A DNA stretch of 12,261 nt from Ga0077536 sp043744805 (GTDB lineage: Bacteria; Pseudomonadota; Gammaproteobacteria; Ga0077536). The stretch covers positions 1-12,261 of the forward strand of contig JAYTTZ010000010.1 of the NCBI GenBank assembly GCA_043744805.1, read 5' to 3'. The notes under the pieces were generated by a model. The model searched no databases. It was not told the DNA's origin and was given only the letters and a program-made list of their open reading frames with translations. Both the position numbers and the translations under genes were made by a program. This document shows, one piece after another, positions 1 to 6,888 of the stretch (position 1 is the stretch's first letter; each line of letters starts with the position of its first letter).

Positions 1-561
1 GTGCCCCACGCACACCGTGTTCTCGACGATCCGCTGGCGATACGAGTTGCGGTGGATCTCGTCGACGATCTTGCGGTTCGGAATGATGATGTCCTCGCCA
101 TCCTCGGTGCGCAGCCGCGTGACGGCCAGGGTGATTTCAGTGACGATCCCGGCGCACTTCAGCACCTCGATGTTGTCGCCCACCCGGAACATGCGCCCGA
201 GGATGATTGAAAGCCCCGCGCCGTAGTTCGACAGGGTGCCCTGCAGGGCAAGGCCGACACCCACCGCGGTGCCGCCCACTGCTGCCATCAGCGGAGCGAT
301 GCTGATGCCCAGGTTGGCCAGGGCGATGACGATGAACACGGCCAGCACGGCGATGCGTGCCGCCGTCACCAGCAACTGGCCGAGCGCGATGTCCACCCCG
401 CGCCGCGTGATGACGGCCTGGACGGAGCGCGCCACCATGCCCGACACCAGATACCCACCCACCACGATAAGCACGGCCCCCAGCAGCTGGAAGGAATAGG
501 TCACCAGGAATTGCACGACCATCACGTACACGCGCGAAACCATGCTCAATGGCTCAGTCAT
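1..561 (-). CDS. MscS-family mechanosensitive ion channel (3' end cut by window edge)
   Basis: Inner-membrane channel that opens under membrane tension and releases small solutes during osmotic downshock. The 187 visible residues run without a stop to the window edge. Hydrophobic segments lie at about 12-42 and 63-87, followed by the pore helix at about 88-116. This helix is Gly/Ala-rich and carries the family hallmark GLALQGTLSN at about 103-112. After it comes the start of the beta domain, with FRVGDNIEV near 125-133 and IIIPNRKIVDE at 158-168. The N-terminus is short, so this is a minimal three-helix MscS and not an MscK or YbdG type with extra helices. The start chosen is ATG at 561, with GAGAGG eight bases upstream; a second ATG lies six codons in. 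The gene diverges from the ABC operon to its right. The C-terminal alpha/beta cage is outside the window. The family call is secure; the subtype is not. Confidence 0.95.
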   Translation of the reverse strand, partial: MTEPLSMVSRVYVMVVQFLVTYSFQLLGAVLIVVGGYLVSGMVARSVQAVITRRGVDIALGQLLVTAARIAVLAVFIVIALANLGISIAPLMAAVGGTAVGVGLALQGTLSNYGAGLSIILGRMFRVGDNIEVLKCAGIVTEITLAVTRLRTEDGEDIIIPNRKIVDEIHRNSYRQRIVENTVCVGH

Positions 562-569
562 CGGGATAA

Positions 570-575
570 CCTCTC
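570..575 (-). promoter_or_regulatory. Ribosome binding site of the MscS gene
   Basis: On the minus strand GAGAGG lies eight bases before the ATG at 561. It supports that start over the in-frame ATG six codons later. Most other genes in this window lack such a site. Confidence 0.6.
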
Positions 576-712
576 AGGCTCGAAGGTGGATCAGGCAGCC
601 CACGCGCTGCGCGGCAGGGGCGCTATTCAGACAGCAGCCGCAGGTGTACGCAAGCAAAGCCACCCGAAGCCCCCGGGCCCAGGGTCGCTGAGCCGTACAC
701 CGCGTGGCCGCA

Positions 713-721
713 TGCTACAGT
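713..721 (+). promoter_or_regulatory. Possible extended -10 promoter of the ABC/AttH operon
   Basis: The 190-bp gap between the divergent MscS and ABC genes contains TG-C-TACAGT. This has the spacing of an extended -10 element (TGn followed by a hexamer matching TATAAT at four of six bases). I see no convincing -35 upstream. Transcription would start near 728 and give a leader of about 25 bases with no Shine-Dalgarno sequence before the ATG at 752. The rest of the gap (562-751) shows no gene, hairpin or repeat that I can support. This is a motif match only. Confidence 0.3.
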
Positions 722-751
722 CGCACCGCCTCGCCCAAGCGACCGACCCGC

Positions 752-1435
752 ATGCACGCCACCACGCCTCCCCTCGTCAGCGCCCGCCGACTTACGATGA
801 ACTATGGCATCGGTGCGCTCGCCAGCCAGGTACTGGATGCGCTTGATTTCGATGCCCGCGCGGGGGAGTTCGTGGTGGTCCTTGGCCGCAGCGGATCAGG
901 TAAATCCACGTTGCTGAACCTGCTGGGAGGCATGGATCAACCCACGAGTGGCAGCCTCAGAGTCGGCACCGAGGACCTCACCCGGATGACCGAGGAGCAG
1001 CGCGCACGTTTCCGCCGACGCGCCATCGGCTTCGTGTTCCAGGCCTTCAACCTCATTCCTACCCTCACCGTCGCCGAGAACCTCGCGTTGCCCCTGGCAC
1101 TCAATGGCCTGGCGACAGGCAAGCTCGTCACCGCGCTGCTGGAACGCCTCGGACTCGGCGGACGGGCCACGCGTTTTCCGGAACAGCTGTCCGGCGGCGA
1201 GCAACAACGGGTCGCGATTGGCCGGGCCCTGATCCACTCGCCCAGCCTGGTACTGGCCGACGAGCCCACCGGCAACCTCGACGTCGAAACCTCGCACCAG
1301 GTGCTCACGCTATTCCACGAGATGGTTCGCGAACGCGGGACCACGCTCGTCATGGCCACGCACAGCAGCGAACCGCTGGCGCTGGCGGACCGCATCCTGC
1401 ACATGGACCACGGTCGACTGCAGCCGCGGCCATGA
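752..1435 (+). CDS. ABC transporter ATPase, LolD/MacB type (AttE-like)
   Basis: Cytoplasmic ATPase (227 residues) that powers the permease encoded next to it. All ABC motifs are intact: Walker A GRSGSGKS at 45-52, Q-loop Gln97 in FQAFN, signature LSGGEQQ at 146-152, Walker B with catalytic Glu171 in LADEPTGNLD, and the switch His204. The PTGNLD form of the D-loop and the pairing with an FtsX permease are typical of LolD, MacB and FtsE. Members of this group usually drive mechanical work on envelope substrates or extrusion, not uptake. The reading frame opens earlier, with a GTG at 704, but the ATG at 752 gives a normal domain length. The ATG at 797-809 would cut into the first beta strand. 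There is no Shine-Dalgarno sequence at 752. The stop overlaps the permease start by 4 bp (ATGA). The AttE label rests on context with the downstream AttH-like gene. Confidence 0.93.
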   Translation: MHATTPPLVSARRLTMNYGIGALASQVLDALDFDARAGEFVVVLGRSGSGKSTLLNLLGGMDQPTSGSLRVGTEDLTRMTEEQRARFRRRAIGFVFQAFNLIPTLTVAENLALPLALNGLATGKLVTALLERLGLGGRATRFPEQLSGGEQQRVAIGRALIHSPSLVLADEPTGNLDVETSHQVLTLFHEMVRERGTTLVMATHSSEPLALADRILHMDHGRLQPRP

Positions 1436-3954
1436 ACCGGCTGCTGGTCCGGTCCAGCTTGCGGGCCCTGCGGCAGCATCCATGGCAGTTGGCGCTGGCC
1501 CTGCTCGGCATCGCCATTGGCGTGGGCATGGTGGCTGCCGTGCAGCTGACCCAATACAGTGCGCGACAGGCCATGGCGGAGGCGCAGCACTCGCTGGTGG
1601 GCGGTGCGAGCGCGCGACTGACTCCGCTTAACGGTCGGCTGCCGGAGGACACTTACGTGACCCTCGCGAAGGCGCTGCCGGAACTGGCGATGATGCCGAT
1701 CCTCAAGGCCAGCCTCGCCCTCGACACCGAGCCCGGGGGCCAGGTGCTCCTGGTTGGCATCGATCCACTTGCCGACATCCGCACGGGAGCGTCCGCGCGC
1801 CTGCTCGGTGAAAACCCGCCGGGGGCATTGGTGGGAAAGCCGGGCACTGCACTGCTGGGCCTTGCACTGGCGCAGCGCCTGGGTTTGCGGCCGGGCGAGC
1901 GGCTCAAGCTGCGGGTCCAGGGCCAGCCCGCCAGCCTGGAAATCCTCGGCCTGCTGCCAGCAGGCGCCGATGAGCTCGTGGTGGTCGATCTGGCGACAGC
2001 CCAGGAACTGCTGGACGCCGGCGGGGAACTGTCCTCCATTGAACTCGCACCCGAGGATGGTGCGGCGGGTGCGCTGGGCCTTGCGCAGCTACGACGCCTG
2101 CTGCCCCCCGGGGTCCGGCTGTCCAGCATCGAAGCGGACATCGCGGGAACGCGCGAACTCACCCGTGCCTTTGATCTCAACCTCACCGCCATGAGCCTCC
2201 TGGCACTCCTGGTCGGCATGTTCCTCATCTACAACACCGAATCCTTCCTCATCGTGCAGCGGCGCGCCCAGTTCGCGCAGTTGCGCGCGCTTGGGGTCAG
2301 TGCGCGCGAACTTGCGGCCCTGCTGCTCGGCGAAGCCTTCGTGATGGGCGCGATCGGCAGCACGCTCGGGCTGTTGCTCGGCGAAGGCATCGCGCGTGCG
2401 CTGCTGGCGCGAGTGGGCCAGACCGTCAACGACCTCTACGCCAGCGCCGCGATCAACGAGGTGGCTAACGCGCCCGGCCTGCTGCTCGCTGTCTGGGGAC
2501 TTGGCGTGCTGGCAACGGTCGTTGCAACCCTGCAGCCCGTGCAGCTGGCCGTGACGCAGAGCGTGCGTCGGCGACTTGCCGTGGCGACCGACGCTAGTGG
2601 TGAGCCTCGGCAGCGCCGGCGCCTGCTGCTGGCAAGCGCATTCGCTGCCGGCTTTGCGTGGTTTGCACTCCGGTGGCCGTCGACCAGCCTCCTCCCCGCC
2701 TTCGCCGCACTTTTCGGTGTCCTGCTGTCCGGTGCGCTGCTGCTCCCGCCGACCCTTGGCACGCTCGCAGGAAGTGCGGTGCGGTGCCTACCGCTTTCCC
2801 GTGCGCCGGCCCTTGGCCTGGGTTTTCGCCTGGTCGCGCGCCACGGTGGCCGCCATGGACTTGCCGCCGCCGCACTCATGGCGGCCAGTGCCACGGCAAT
2901 CGCGATGGCCGTGATGATTGGCAGTTTCCGCGGGTCGGTAAGCGAGTGGCTGGGGCAATTGCTCCGTGCAGACGTTTACGTGAGCCCGCTCGATCACGAC
3001 AGCCTGCCTGCGACCAGGCTGGCAACGCTGCGCGCGCGGGTCGCCAAGCTGCCCGGCGTGACCGCCACCAGCAGCGTCAGTCGCACCCGCCATCGGTTGC
3101 CGGACGGCAGCGAAACGCAGCTCGTCGCCTACGATTTACCCCCTGCCGCGCGTGCCGGGTTCCAGCTTCTGGGTGGAAGCCCTGCGGATCTCTGGGCGCG
3201 TTGGGAAACCGACGACGTGGCGATGGCCAGCGAGCCGTGGGCCTTTCGACACGCGGCGAAGGTCGGCGACGTGGTCGCGCTGCCGACACCGGACGGTGGC
3301 GAGGCGCGCTTTCGGATCGCCGCGATATACCGCGATTACGCCAGCGAACGCGGCAACCTCACCTTGAGTCGTGCCACTTATGTCCGCCATTTTGGCGACG
3401 TGGCGCTGGACGGTTTTGGCGTTTATGCAGCGCCCGGCGCCCCGCTGGAGCCGACGCTCATCGGCTTGCGTACGCTCCTGCACGACGAACCGGTGCGACT
3501 GCAGACGCGTGGCGACGTGCAGCGCCAGTCCCTCGTAGTGTTCGACCGCACCTTTGCCGTCACGGATATCCTGCGGCTCGTGGCGCTGGGGGTCGCGGTC
3601 CTTGGTCTCGTGTCCGCCCTCCTCGCCCAGCAGTTCGAACGGCTCCGCGAATATGGCCTGCTGCGCGCCCTGGGTTTGTCCGCCGGCGACCTCACCAAAG
3701 TGATCCTGGGCCAGACGCTGCTGCTCGGCGTAGTCGCCGCCACTTGTGCACTACCGCTCGGTGCCGCGCTGGCGATGGTGCTCATCGAAGTGGTCAACGT
3801 GCGCTCCTTCGGCTGGACCATGCAGGTCCACGTGCCCTGGATGGCGCTGGCGAGCAACTGGCTGCTGGCGGTCGCGGCCGCCCTGCTGGCGGGCCTTTAC
3901 CCGGCGTGGCGGGTGGTGCGGCAAGCACCGGCCTCCGTGATGCGCAATGAATAG
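1432..3954 (+). CDS. ABC transporter permease with two FtsX domains (AttF/AttG-like fusion)
   Basis: Inner-membrane permease of 840 residues. One helix near the N-terminus (about 16-38) is followed by a periplasmic MacB-like region (about 40-245) and an FtsX core with helices near 251-272, 300-324 and 346-369. Two linker helices follow at about 396-447, then a second N-terminal-type helix (about 475-503), a second periplasmic region and a second FtsX core (about 710-825). The chain ends in a typical FtsX tail, YPAWRVVRQAPASVMRNE. The cytoplasmic loops after the first helix of each core (RALGVSARE, RALGLSAGD) match and support an internal duplication. That gives about ten helices, as expected when both halves of the pore are in one protein. 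It starts inside the ATPase stop (ATGA) and ends inside the start of the AttH-like gene (8-bp overlap), with no Shine-Dalgarno sequence, so translation is probably coupled. Substrate unknown; it may be an envelope lipid or lipoprotein. Confidence 0.92.
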   Translation: MNRLLVRSSLRALRQHPWQLALALLGIAIGVGMVAAVQLTQYSARQAMAEAQHSLVGGASARLTPLNGRLPEDTYVTLAKALPELAMMPILKASLALDTEPGGQVLLVGIDPLADIRTGASARLLGENPPGALVGKPGTALLGLALAQRLGLRPGERLKLRVQGQPASLEILGLLPAGADELVVVDLATAQELLDAGGELSSIELAPEDGAAGALGLAQLRRLLPPGVRLSSIEADIAGTRELTRAFDLNLTAMSLLALLVGMFLIYNTESFLIVQRRAQFAQLRALGVSARELAALLLGEAFVMGAIGSTLGLLLGEGIARALLARVGQTVNDLYASAAINEVANAPGLLLAVWGLGVLATVVATLQPVQLAVTQSVRRRLAVATDASGEPRQRRRLLLASAFAAGFAWFALRWPSTSLLPAFAALFGVLLSGALLLPPTLGTLAGSAVRCLPLSRAPALGLGFRLVARHGGRHGLAAAALMAASATAIAMAVMIGSFRGSVSEWLGQLLRADVYVSPLDHDSLPATRLATLRARVAKLPGVTATSSVSRTRHRLPDGSETQLVAYDLPPAARAGFQLLGGSPADLWARWETDDVAMASEPWAFRHAAKVGDVVALPTPDGGEARFRIAAIYRDYASERGNLTLSRATYVRHFGDVALDGFGVYAAPGAPLEPTLIGLRTLLHDEPVRLQTRGDVQRQSLVVFDRTFAVTDILRLVALGVAVLGLVSALLAQQFERLREYGLLRALGLSAGDLTKVILGQTLLLGVVAATCALPLGAALAMVLIEVVNVRSFGWTMQVHVPWMALASNWLLAVAAALLAGLYPAWRVVRQAPASVMRNE

Positions 3955-5083
3955 GCGCCTCGCTGCAAGCGCCGCGCTGTGCGGCCTGGTGGGCCTTGGC
4001 CTTGCCTGCAACGCCAACCGTGGCCCAAGCACGCCCGACCGCGTGGCCTCGGTACTGCGCGATTCCGCCGACACCGCAGGGTTTGCAAAAGTCCTCGCCC
4101 CGCGCGACTTCGACTTCCCCCGTGACCACGCCGCGCATCCGGGCTTTCGCCATGAATGGTGGTATGTCACCGGCCATCTCGCCGATGCGAGACACCAGCG
4201 CCTTGGCTTCCAGCTCACGTTCTTCCGCTACGGCCTGGCGCCCGCCGATTCCCCGTCAAGCTCCCGCTGGCGGTCCCGCCAGGCCTTGCTGGCCCATCTC
4301 GCCCTGACGGATGAAAGCGGACAGCGCTTTGAAACCCATGTTCGCCAGGCCCGTGAAGGACTCGGGCTGGCAGGCGCTGACCCTGCTGCGGCCCGCGTGT
4401 GGATCAAGGACTGGTCGCTGGTGCTGGCACCAAATGGCCAGGACTGGCGGCTGCTGGCGACGGCGGGGGATCTGGCCCTGGACCTCACGCTCCACCCCAC
4501 CAAACCCATTGCCCTGCAGGGCGACGCTGGCTTCTCCCAGAAAAGCGCGACAGCCGGCAACGCCTCTTACTACTACTCGCTCCCGAGACTCGTCGCCGCG
4601 GGCAGCCTGCGCAGGCGCAACGCAAGTGGCCGAGTACAGGGCAGTGCGTGGCTGGATCACGAATGGGGCAGCAGTGGACTGGGCGCCGACCAACAGGGCT
4701 GGGACTGGTTTGCCCTGCAGCTGGACGACGGGCGCGAACTCAGCTTCTATCGCCTGCGGCAGGCCGACGGCCGCGCGGATCCCAAAAGCCGCGGCATCGT
4801 GGTGGCCGCCGCGGGCACCTCTCGGCCGCTGCCGCCCGGGGACATCACGATGACACCCGAGCGGTACTGGCGAAGCCCGGCAACGGGTATCCGTTATCCC
4901 GTCGGTTGGCGCGTTTCAGTCCCCGGCGAAGCCCTGGATCTCCGGCTCGACGCCGTACTCGATCCGCAGGAATGGACCGGCAGCCTCCGCTACTGGGAAG
5001 GGGCGGTTCGGGTGGTAGACGCGCGCGATCCGGCCCGGCAACTGGGGCGCGGCTATCTCGAATTGACCGGCTACACGCGCTGA
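3947..5083 (+). CDS. Exported AttH/CrtC-type lipocalin-fold protein
   Basis: A 378-residue protein with a short basic N-terminus and a hydrophobic stretch to about residue 20. Cys21 follows LGLA, a poor lipobox, so lipoprotein and ordinary secretion are both possible. The mature part carries the conserved landmarks of the CrtC/AttH fold: HEWWYVTGHL at 69-78, YYYSLPRL at 208-215, WLDHEWGSS at 235-243, WDWFALQLDDG at 252-262, YWEGAV at 349-354 and GRGYLELTGY at 367-376. Relatives are often labelled carotenoid 1,2-hydratase. No carotenoid gene is visible here and the gene is welded to an ABC transporter (start inside the permease stop), so the AttH role as transporter partner is much more likely. 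It probably works at the outer face of the inner membrane or in the periplasm and may bind a hydrophobic ligand; no ligand is established. Its stop faces the ppnN stop four bases away. Confidence 0.9.
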   Translation: MNRRLAASAALCGLVGLGLACNANRGPSTPDRVASVLRDSADTAGFAKVLAPRDFDFPRDHAAHPGFRHEWWYVTGHLADARHQRLGFQLTFFRYGLAPADSPSSSRWRSRQALLAHLALTDESGQRFETHVRQAREGLGLAGADPAAARVWIKDWSLVLAPNGQDWRLLATAGDLALDLTLHPTKPIALQGDAGFSQKSATAGNASYYYSLPRLVAAGSLRRRNASGRVQGSAWLDHEWGSSGLGADQQGWDWFALQLDDGRELSFYRLRQADGRADPKSRGIVVAAAGTSRPLPPGDITMTPERYWRSPATGIRYPVGWRVSVPGEALDLRLDAVLDPQEWTGSLRYWEGAVRVVDARDPARQLGRGYLELTGYTR

Positions 5084-5090
5084 GCGCTCA
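5081..5090. repeat. Perfect 10-bp palindrome formed by two convergent stop codons
   Basis: TGAGCGCTCA is its own reverse complement. The first three bases are the stop of the AttH-like gene on the plus strand, and the last three, read on the minus strand, are the stop of ppnN. It has no loop and no following T run, so it is not a convincing rho-independent terminator. No other terminator fits between the genes, so transcripts from the two sides probably run into each other. Confidence 0.85.
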
Positions 5091-6467
5091 GGCCACCAGC
5101 CGGTAACACGGGGTGTAAGGACGGCCTTCGAGTCGCATGCGTCCCTGGGCCGCGAAATCCCGCAGGAGTGCGTCCAGCGCCGTGACCAGCGTTTTGTCGC
5201 CCCGCAGTTCGAAGGGGCCGAATGCCTCGATGGCGCGAATGCCCTCTTCCTTCACGTTGCCGCAAACCAGTCCCGAGAAGGCACGGCGCAGGTTACAGGC
5301 GAGTTCGTGGGGCGGGAGGTCGCGGCTCAGATCGAGCGCATGCATGCTGTCGTGGCTGACCTTGAACGGCTGCTGGAAGCGTTCGTCCACGCGCAGGGAC
5401 CAGTTGAAGTACGCGGCGTCGTCATGGTCATCGCGGAACTGCAGGACCCGGTCAACCTGCCGCCGCAACCCTGACGCAACCTTTGCGGCATCGCCAATCA
5501 CGATTTCGTAGCGCGCCGCGAACTGCGCCCCCAGGTGCCCGTGGATGAAGGTGTCCAACTGCCGGAAGTAGGCCTCGGTTCCCGTCGGTCCGGTTAACGT
5601 GAGCGGAAAGGGAAATTCCTGGTTATCCGGATGGGCAAGCACACCTAGCAGGTAGAGGATTTCCTCCACCGTGCCCACCCCGCCCGGGAACACAATCACC
5701 CCGTGACCGAGGCGCACGAAGGCTTCAAGGCGCTTTTCGATGTCCGGCAGGATCACCAGGTTGCTGACAATGGGGTTGGGCGCTTCAGCGGCGATGATGC
5801 CGGGCTCCGTCACCCCGATATAACGGGCGTTGCCAATACGCTGCTTGGCGTGGGCAATCGTGGCCCCCTTCATGGGGCCTTTCATGGCCCCCGGTCCGCA
5901 GCCGGTACAAATCTCAAATCCCCTTAAACCAAGCTGATAGCCCACTTCCTTACAGTAGTCGTACTCCGGGCGCGCAATGGAATGACCGCCCCAGCACACG
6001 GCAAGTCCCCGCTGCGGACCGGGCTGCAAGAGTTCTGCCTGGCGCAACTGGTGGAAGATCTGGTTGGTGATACCCGCCGGACTGCCGCCATCGAGATCTG
6101 AATTGACCTTTACGGAACGTCCGATAAACACGATGTCACGCAACACCGCGGACAGCAGTTCGCGGATCCCCCGAATCATGCGTCCATCGACGAAAGCGTT
6201 GGCCGGTGCATTGCTGAGATGCAGCCGCAGCCCTCGATCGACCTGCTCAAAGTTAACGTCAAAGTCAGCATAAGCTTCCAACAGGTCACGAGCATTGTCA
6301 GTTTCGATGCCGCTGGTGAGGGCGGCCAGCGCACAGCACCGGAAAGTTTCGTAAAGGTGACCGCTGCGCACGGAGCAGATCTCGTTGACCTCGGCTTGGG
6401 AAAGTACCGCCAGATTGCCTTCGGGCATCACGGCAACGTGTTCAATGACCTGACGGAGGGTATTCAT
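5088..6467 (-). CDS. ppnN: Pyrimidine/purine nucleotide 5'-monophosphate nucleosidase (YgdH, LOG family)
   Basis: Cytoplasmic enzyme that hydrolyses the N-glycosidic bond of nucleoside 5'-monophosphates to free base and ribose 5-phosphate. The E. coli enzyme is stimulated by (p)ppGpp and tunes purine pools under stress. The 459-residue product matches my recollection of the 454-residue E. coli protein over its whole length. It has the N-terminal accessory domain (AFVDGRMIRG at 91-100), a Rossmann LOG core with CWGGHS (158-163), CTGCGPGAMKGPMKGA (187-202) and the signature PGGVGTVEE (261-269), then a C-terminal domain with FNWS (354-357) and RRAFSGLVCGNVKEEGIRAIE near 394-414. The ATG at 6467 was chosen for length and alignment. 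The frame stays open to a TTG at 6554, and an ATG 13 codons inside is the alternative. The ribosome site is weak (GGAAG, ten bases off). It is not a lysine decarboxylase, the frequent mislabel for LOG proteins. Confidence 0.96.
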   Translation of the reverse strand: MNTLRQVIEHVAVMPEGNLAVLSQAEVNEICSVRSGHLYETFRCCALAALTSGIETDNARDLLEAYADFDVNFEQVDRGLRLHLSNAPANAFVDGRMIRGIRELLSAVLRDIVFIGRSVKVNSDLDGGSPAGITNQIFHQLRQAELLQPGPQRGLAVCWGGHSIARPEYDYCKEVGYQLGLRGFEICTGCGPGAMKGPMKGATIAHAKQRIGNARYIGVTEPGIIAAEAPNPIVSNLVILPDIEKRLEAFVRLGHGVIVFPGGVGTVEEILYLLGVLAHPDNQEFPFPLTLTGPTGTEAYFRQLDTFIHGHLGAQFAARYEIVIGDAAKVASGLRRQVDRVLQFRDDHDDAAYFNWSLRVDERFQQPFKVSHDSMHALDLSRDLPPHELACNLRRAFSGLVCGNVKEEGIRAIEAFGPFELRGDKTLVTALDALLRDFAAQGRMRLEGRPYTPCYRLVA

Positions 6468-6521
6468 GCAGGGAGGACTTCCGGGAGCGGCGAGAAGGCC
6501 GTTCAGAATTGTGGAAAAGTG

Positions 6522-6551
6522 TTGAAGTATTTTCTTTCGATGGGCTAGTAT
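6522..6551 (+). promoter_or_regulatory. Candidate promoter of the small acidic protein gene
   Basis: TTGAAG (6522-6527) and TAGTAT (6546-6551) are separated by 18 bases, each matching the sigma-70 consensus at four of six positions. Transcription would begin near 6558, just before the inverted repeats at 6559-6600, giving a structured leader of about 90 bases. The site shares almost all its DNA with the candidate ppnN promoter on the other strand. Motif match only. Confidence 0.4.
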
Positions 6552-6554
6552 CAA
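6526..6554 (-). promoter_or_regulatory. Candidate promoter of ppnN
   Basis: On the minus strand TTGATA (plus 6549-6554, five of six consensus bases) and AATACT (plus 6526-6531, four of six) are separated by 17 bases. Transcription would start near 6519 and leave about 50 bases of leader before the ATG at 6467. Because it overlaps the oppositely directed candidate, polymerase could probably occupy only one of the two at a time. Confidence 0.4.
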
Positions 6555-6600
6555 TCTCAGGATCAGTGGGTTAGGCGATCAACCTAACAAATGAGATCCT
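6554..6600. repeat. Nested inverted repeats in the ppnN/small-gene intergenic region
   Basis: AGGATC (6559-6564) is complementary to GATCCT (6595-6600), and inside it GTTAGG (6570-6575) is complementary to CCTAAC (6583-6588). The two pairs share nearly the same centre, so they can form one hairpin with a 5-by-6 internal loop and a 7-base terminal loop. A competing pair, ATCTCA (6554-6559) with TGAGAT (6592-6597), uses overlapping bases. TATCAAT occurs as a direct repeat at 6549-6555 and 6600-6606. This could be an operator for a dimeric regulator or a switchable leader of the small gene. No T run follows, so it is not a simple terminator. Confidence 0.6.
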
Positions 6601-6634
6601 ATCAATGAGCTAACTCTTAAAATCGTGGTGATGT

Positions 6635-6639
6635 GGGAG
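6635..6639 (+). promoter_or_regulatory. Ribosome binding site deciding the small gene's start
   Basis: GGGAG lies nine bases before the ATG at 6649. The earlier in-frame starts (GTG 6625, GTG 6628, ATG 6631) have no comparable site, so 6649 is preferred. Confidence 0.5.
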
Positions 6640-6648
6640 CAGAATCCG

Positions 6649-6888
6649 ATGGGCTCAAGCGTGACGTCCGAAGGCTGGAATTCGCTGGTCGATGAACTCA
6701 AGACCCTGGAAGCTTTCTTCCACTTGCTGGGCACGCCCGGCGAGCAGGATGAAGTGCTGGAAGAAATTGCCGAACTTGAAGAACTCATTGCCGCCGCCGG
6801 CATCCCCGACGACGAGCACTCACAGCGGGCGCTGGTATTCCTCAATACCGAACTCGCCCGCAAGCGCCGCCTGCTCGACAATCTCTAG
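6649..6888 (+). CDS. Small acidic helical protein of unknown function
   Basis: A 79-residue product that I do not recognise. It has no signal peptide, membrane segment, cysteine or metal-binding motif. It is strongly acidic (17 Asp/Glu against 6 Lys/Arg) and looks all-helical. One helix spans about 10-27 and an acidic heptad-like stretch about 32-50 (DEVLEEIAELEELIAAA). Then come a turn at GIPDD and a final helix ending in the basic patch ARKRR before LLDNL. This pattern suits a small dimeric or coiled-coil binding protein in the cytoplasm; that is inference. Signs that it is real: a plausible ribosome site, a candidate promoter, helix-forming composition, and a hairpin terminator straight after the stop. 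It diverges from ppnN and converges on galU, so it is its own transcription unit. Starting at 6625 or 6631 would add 8 or 6 residues. Confidence 0.75.
   Translation: MGSSVTSEGWNSLVDELKTLEAFFHLLGTPGEQDEVLEEIAELEELIAAAGIPDDEHSQRALVFLNTELARKRRLLDNL

Noticed and set aside
511..846. A 111-codon frame across the MscS/ATPase gap
   Set aside because: It is low-complexity His/Arg/Pro-rich sequence overlapping two supported genes, with no ribosome site.
2658..3950. A 430-codon plus-strand frame inside the permease gene
   Set aside because: The translation is Arg/Pro/Ala-rich without hydrophobic pattern or motifs, while the overlapping frame encodes a clear FtsX permease.
5081..5090. The stop-codon palindrome as a rho-independent terminator
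   Set aside because: It has no loop, only five base pairs per arm and no T run on either strand.
5088..6467. ppnN as a lysine decarboxylase or cytokinin-activating LOG enzyme
   Set aside because: The N- and C-terminal domains flanking the LOG core are those of the larger PpnN type, not of short LOG proteins, and no decarboxylase cofactor motif is present.
6468..6554. N-terminal extension of ppnN to TTG 6554
   Set aside because: It adds 29 residues not expected from the enteric homologue and covers the candidate promoter region; kept only as an alternative start.
6554..6600. Nested inverted repeats as a mobile-element end or attachment site
   Set aside because: There is no transposase, integrase, matching distant copy or target duplication in the window; a regulatory role fits better.
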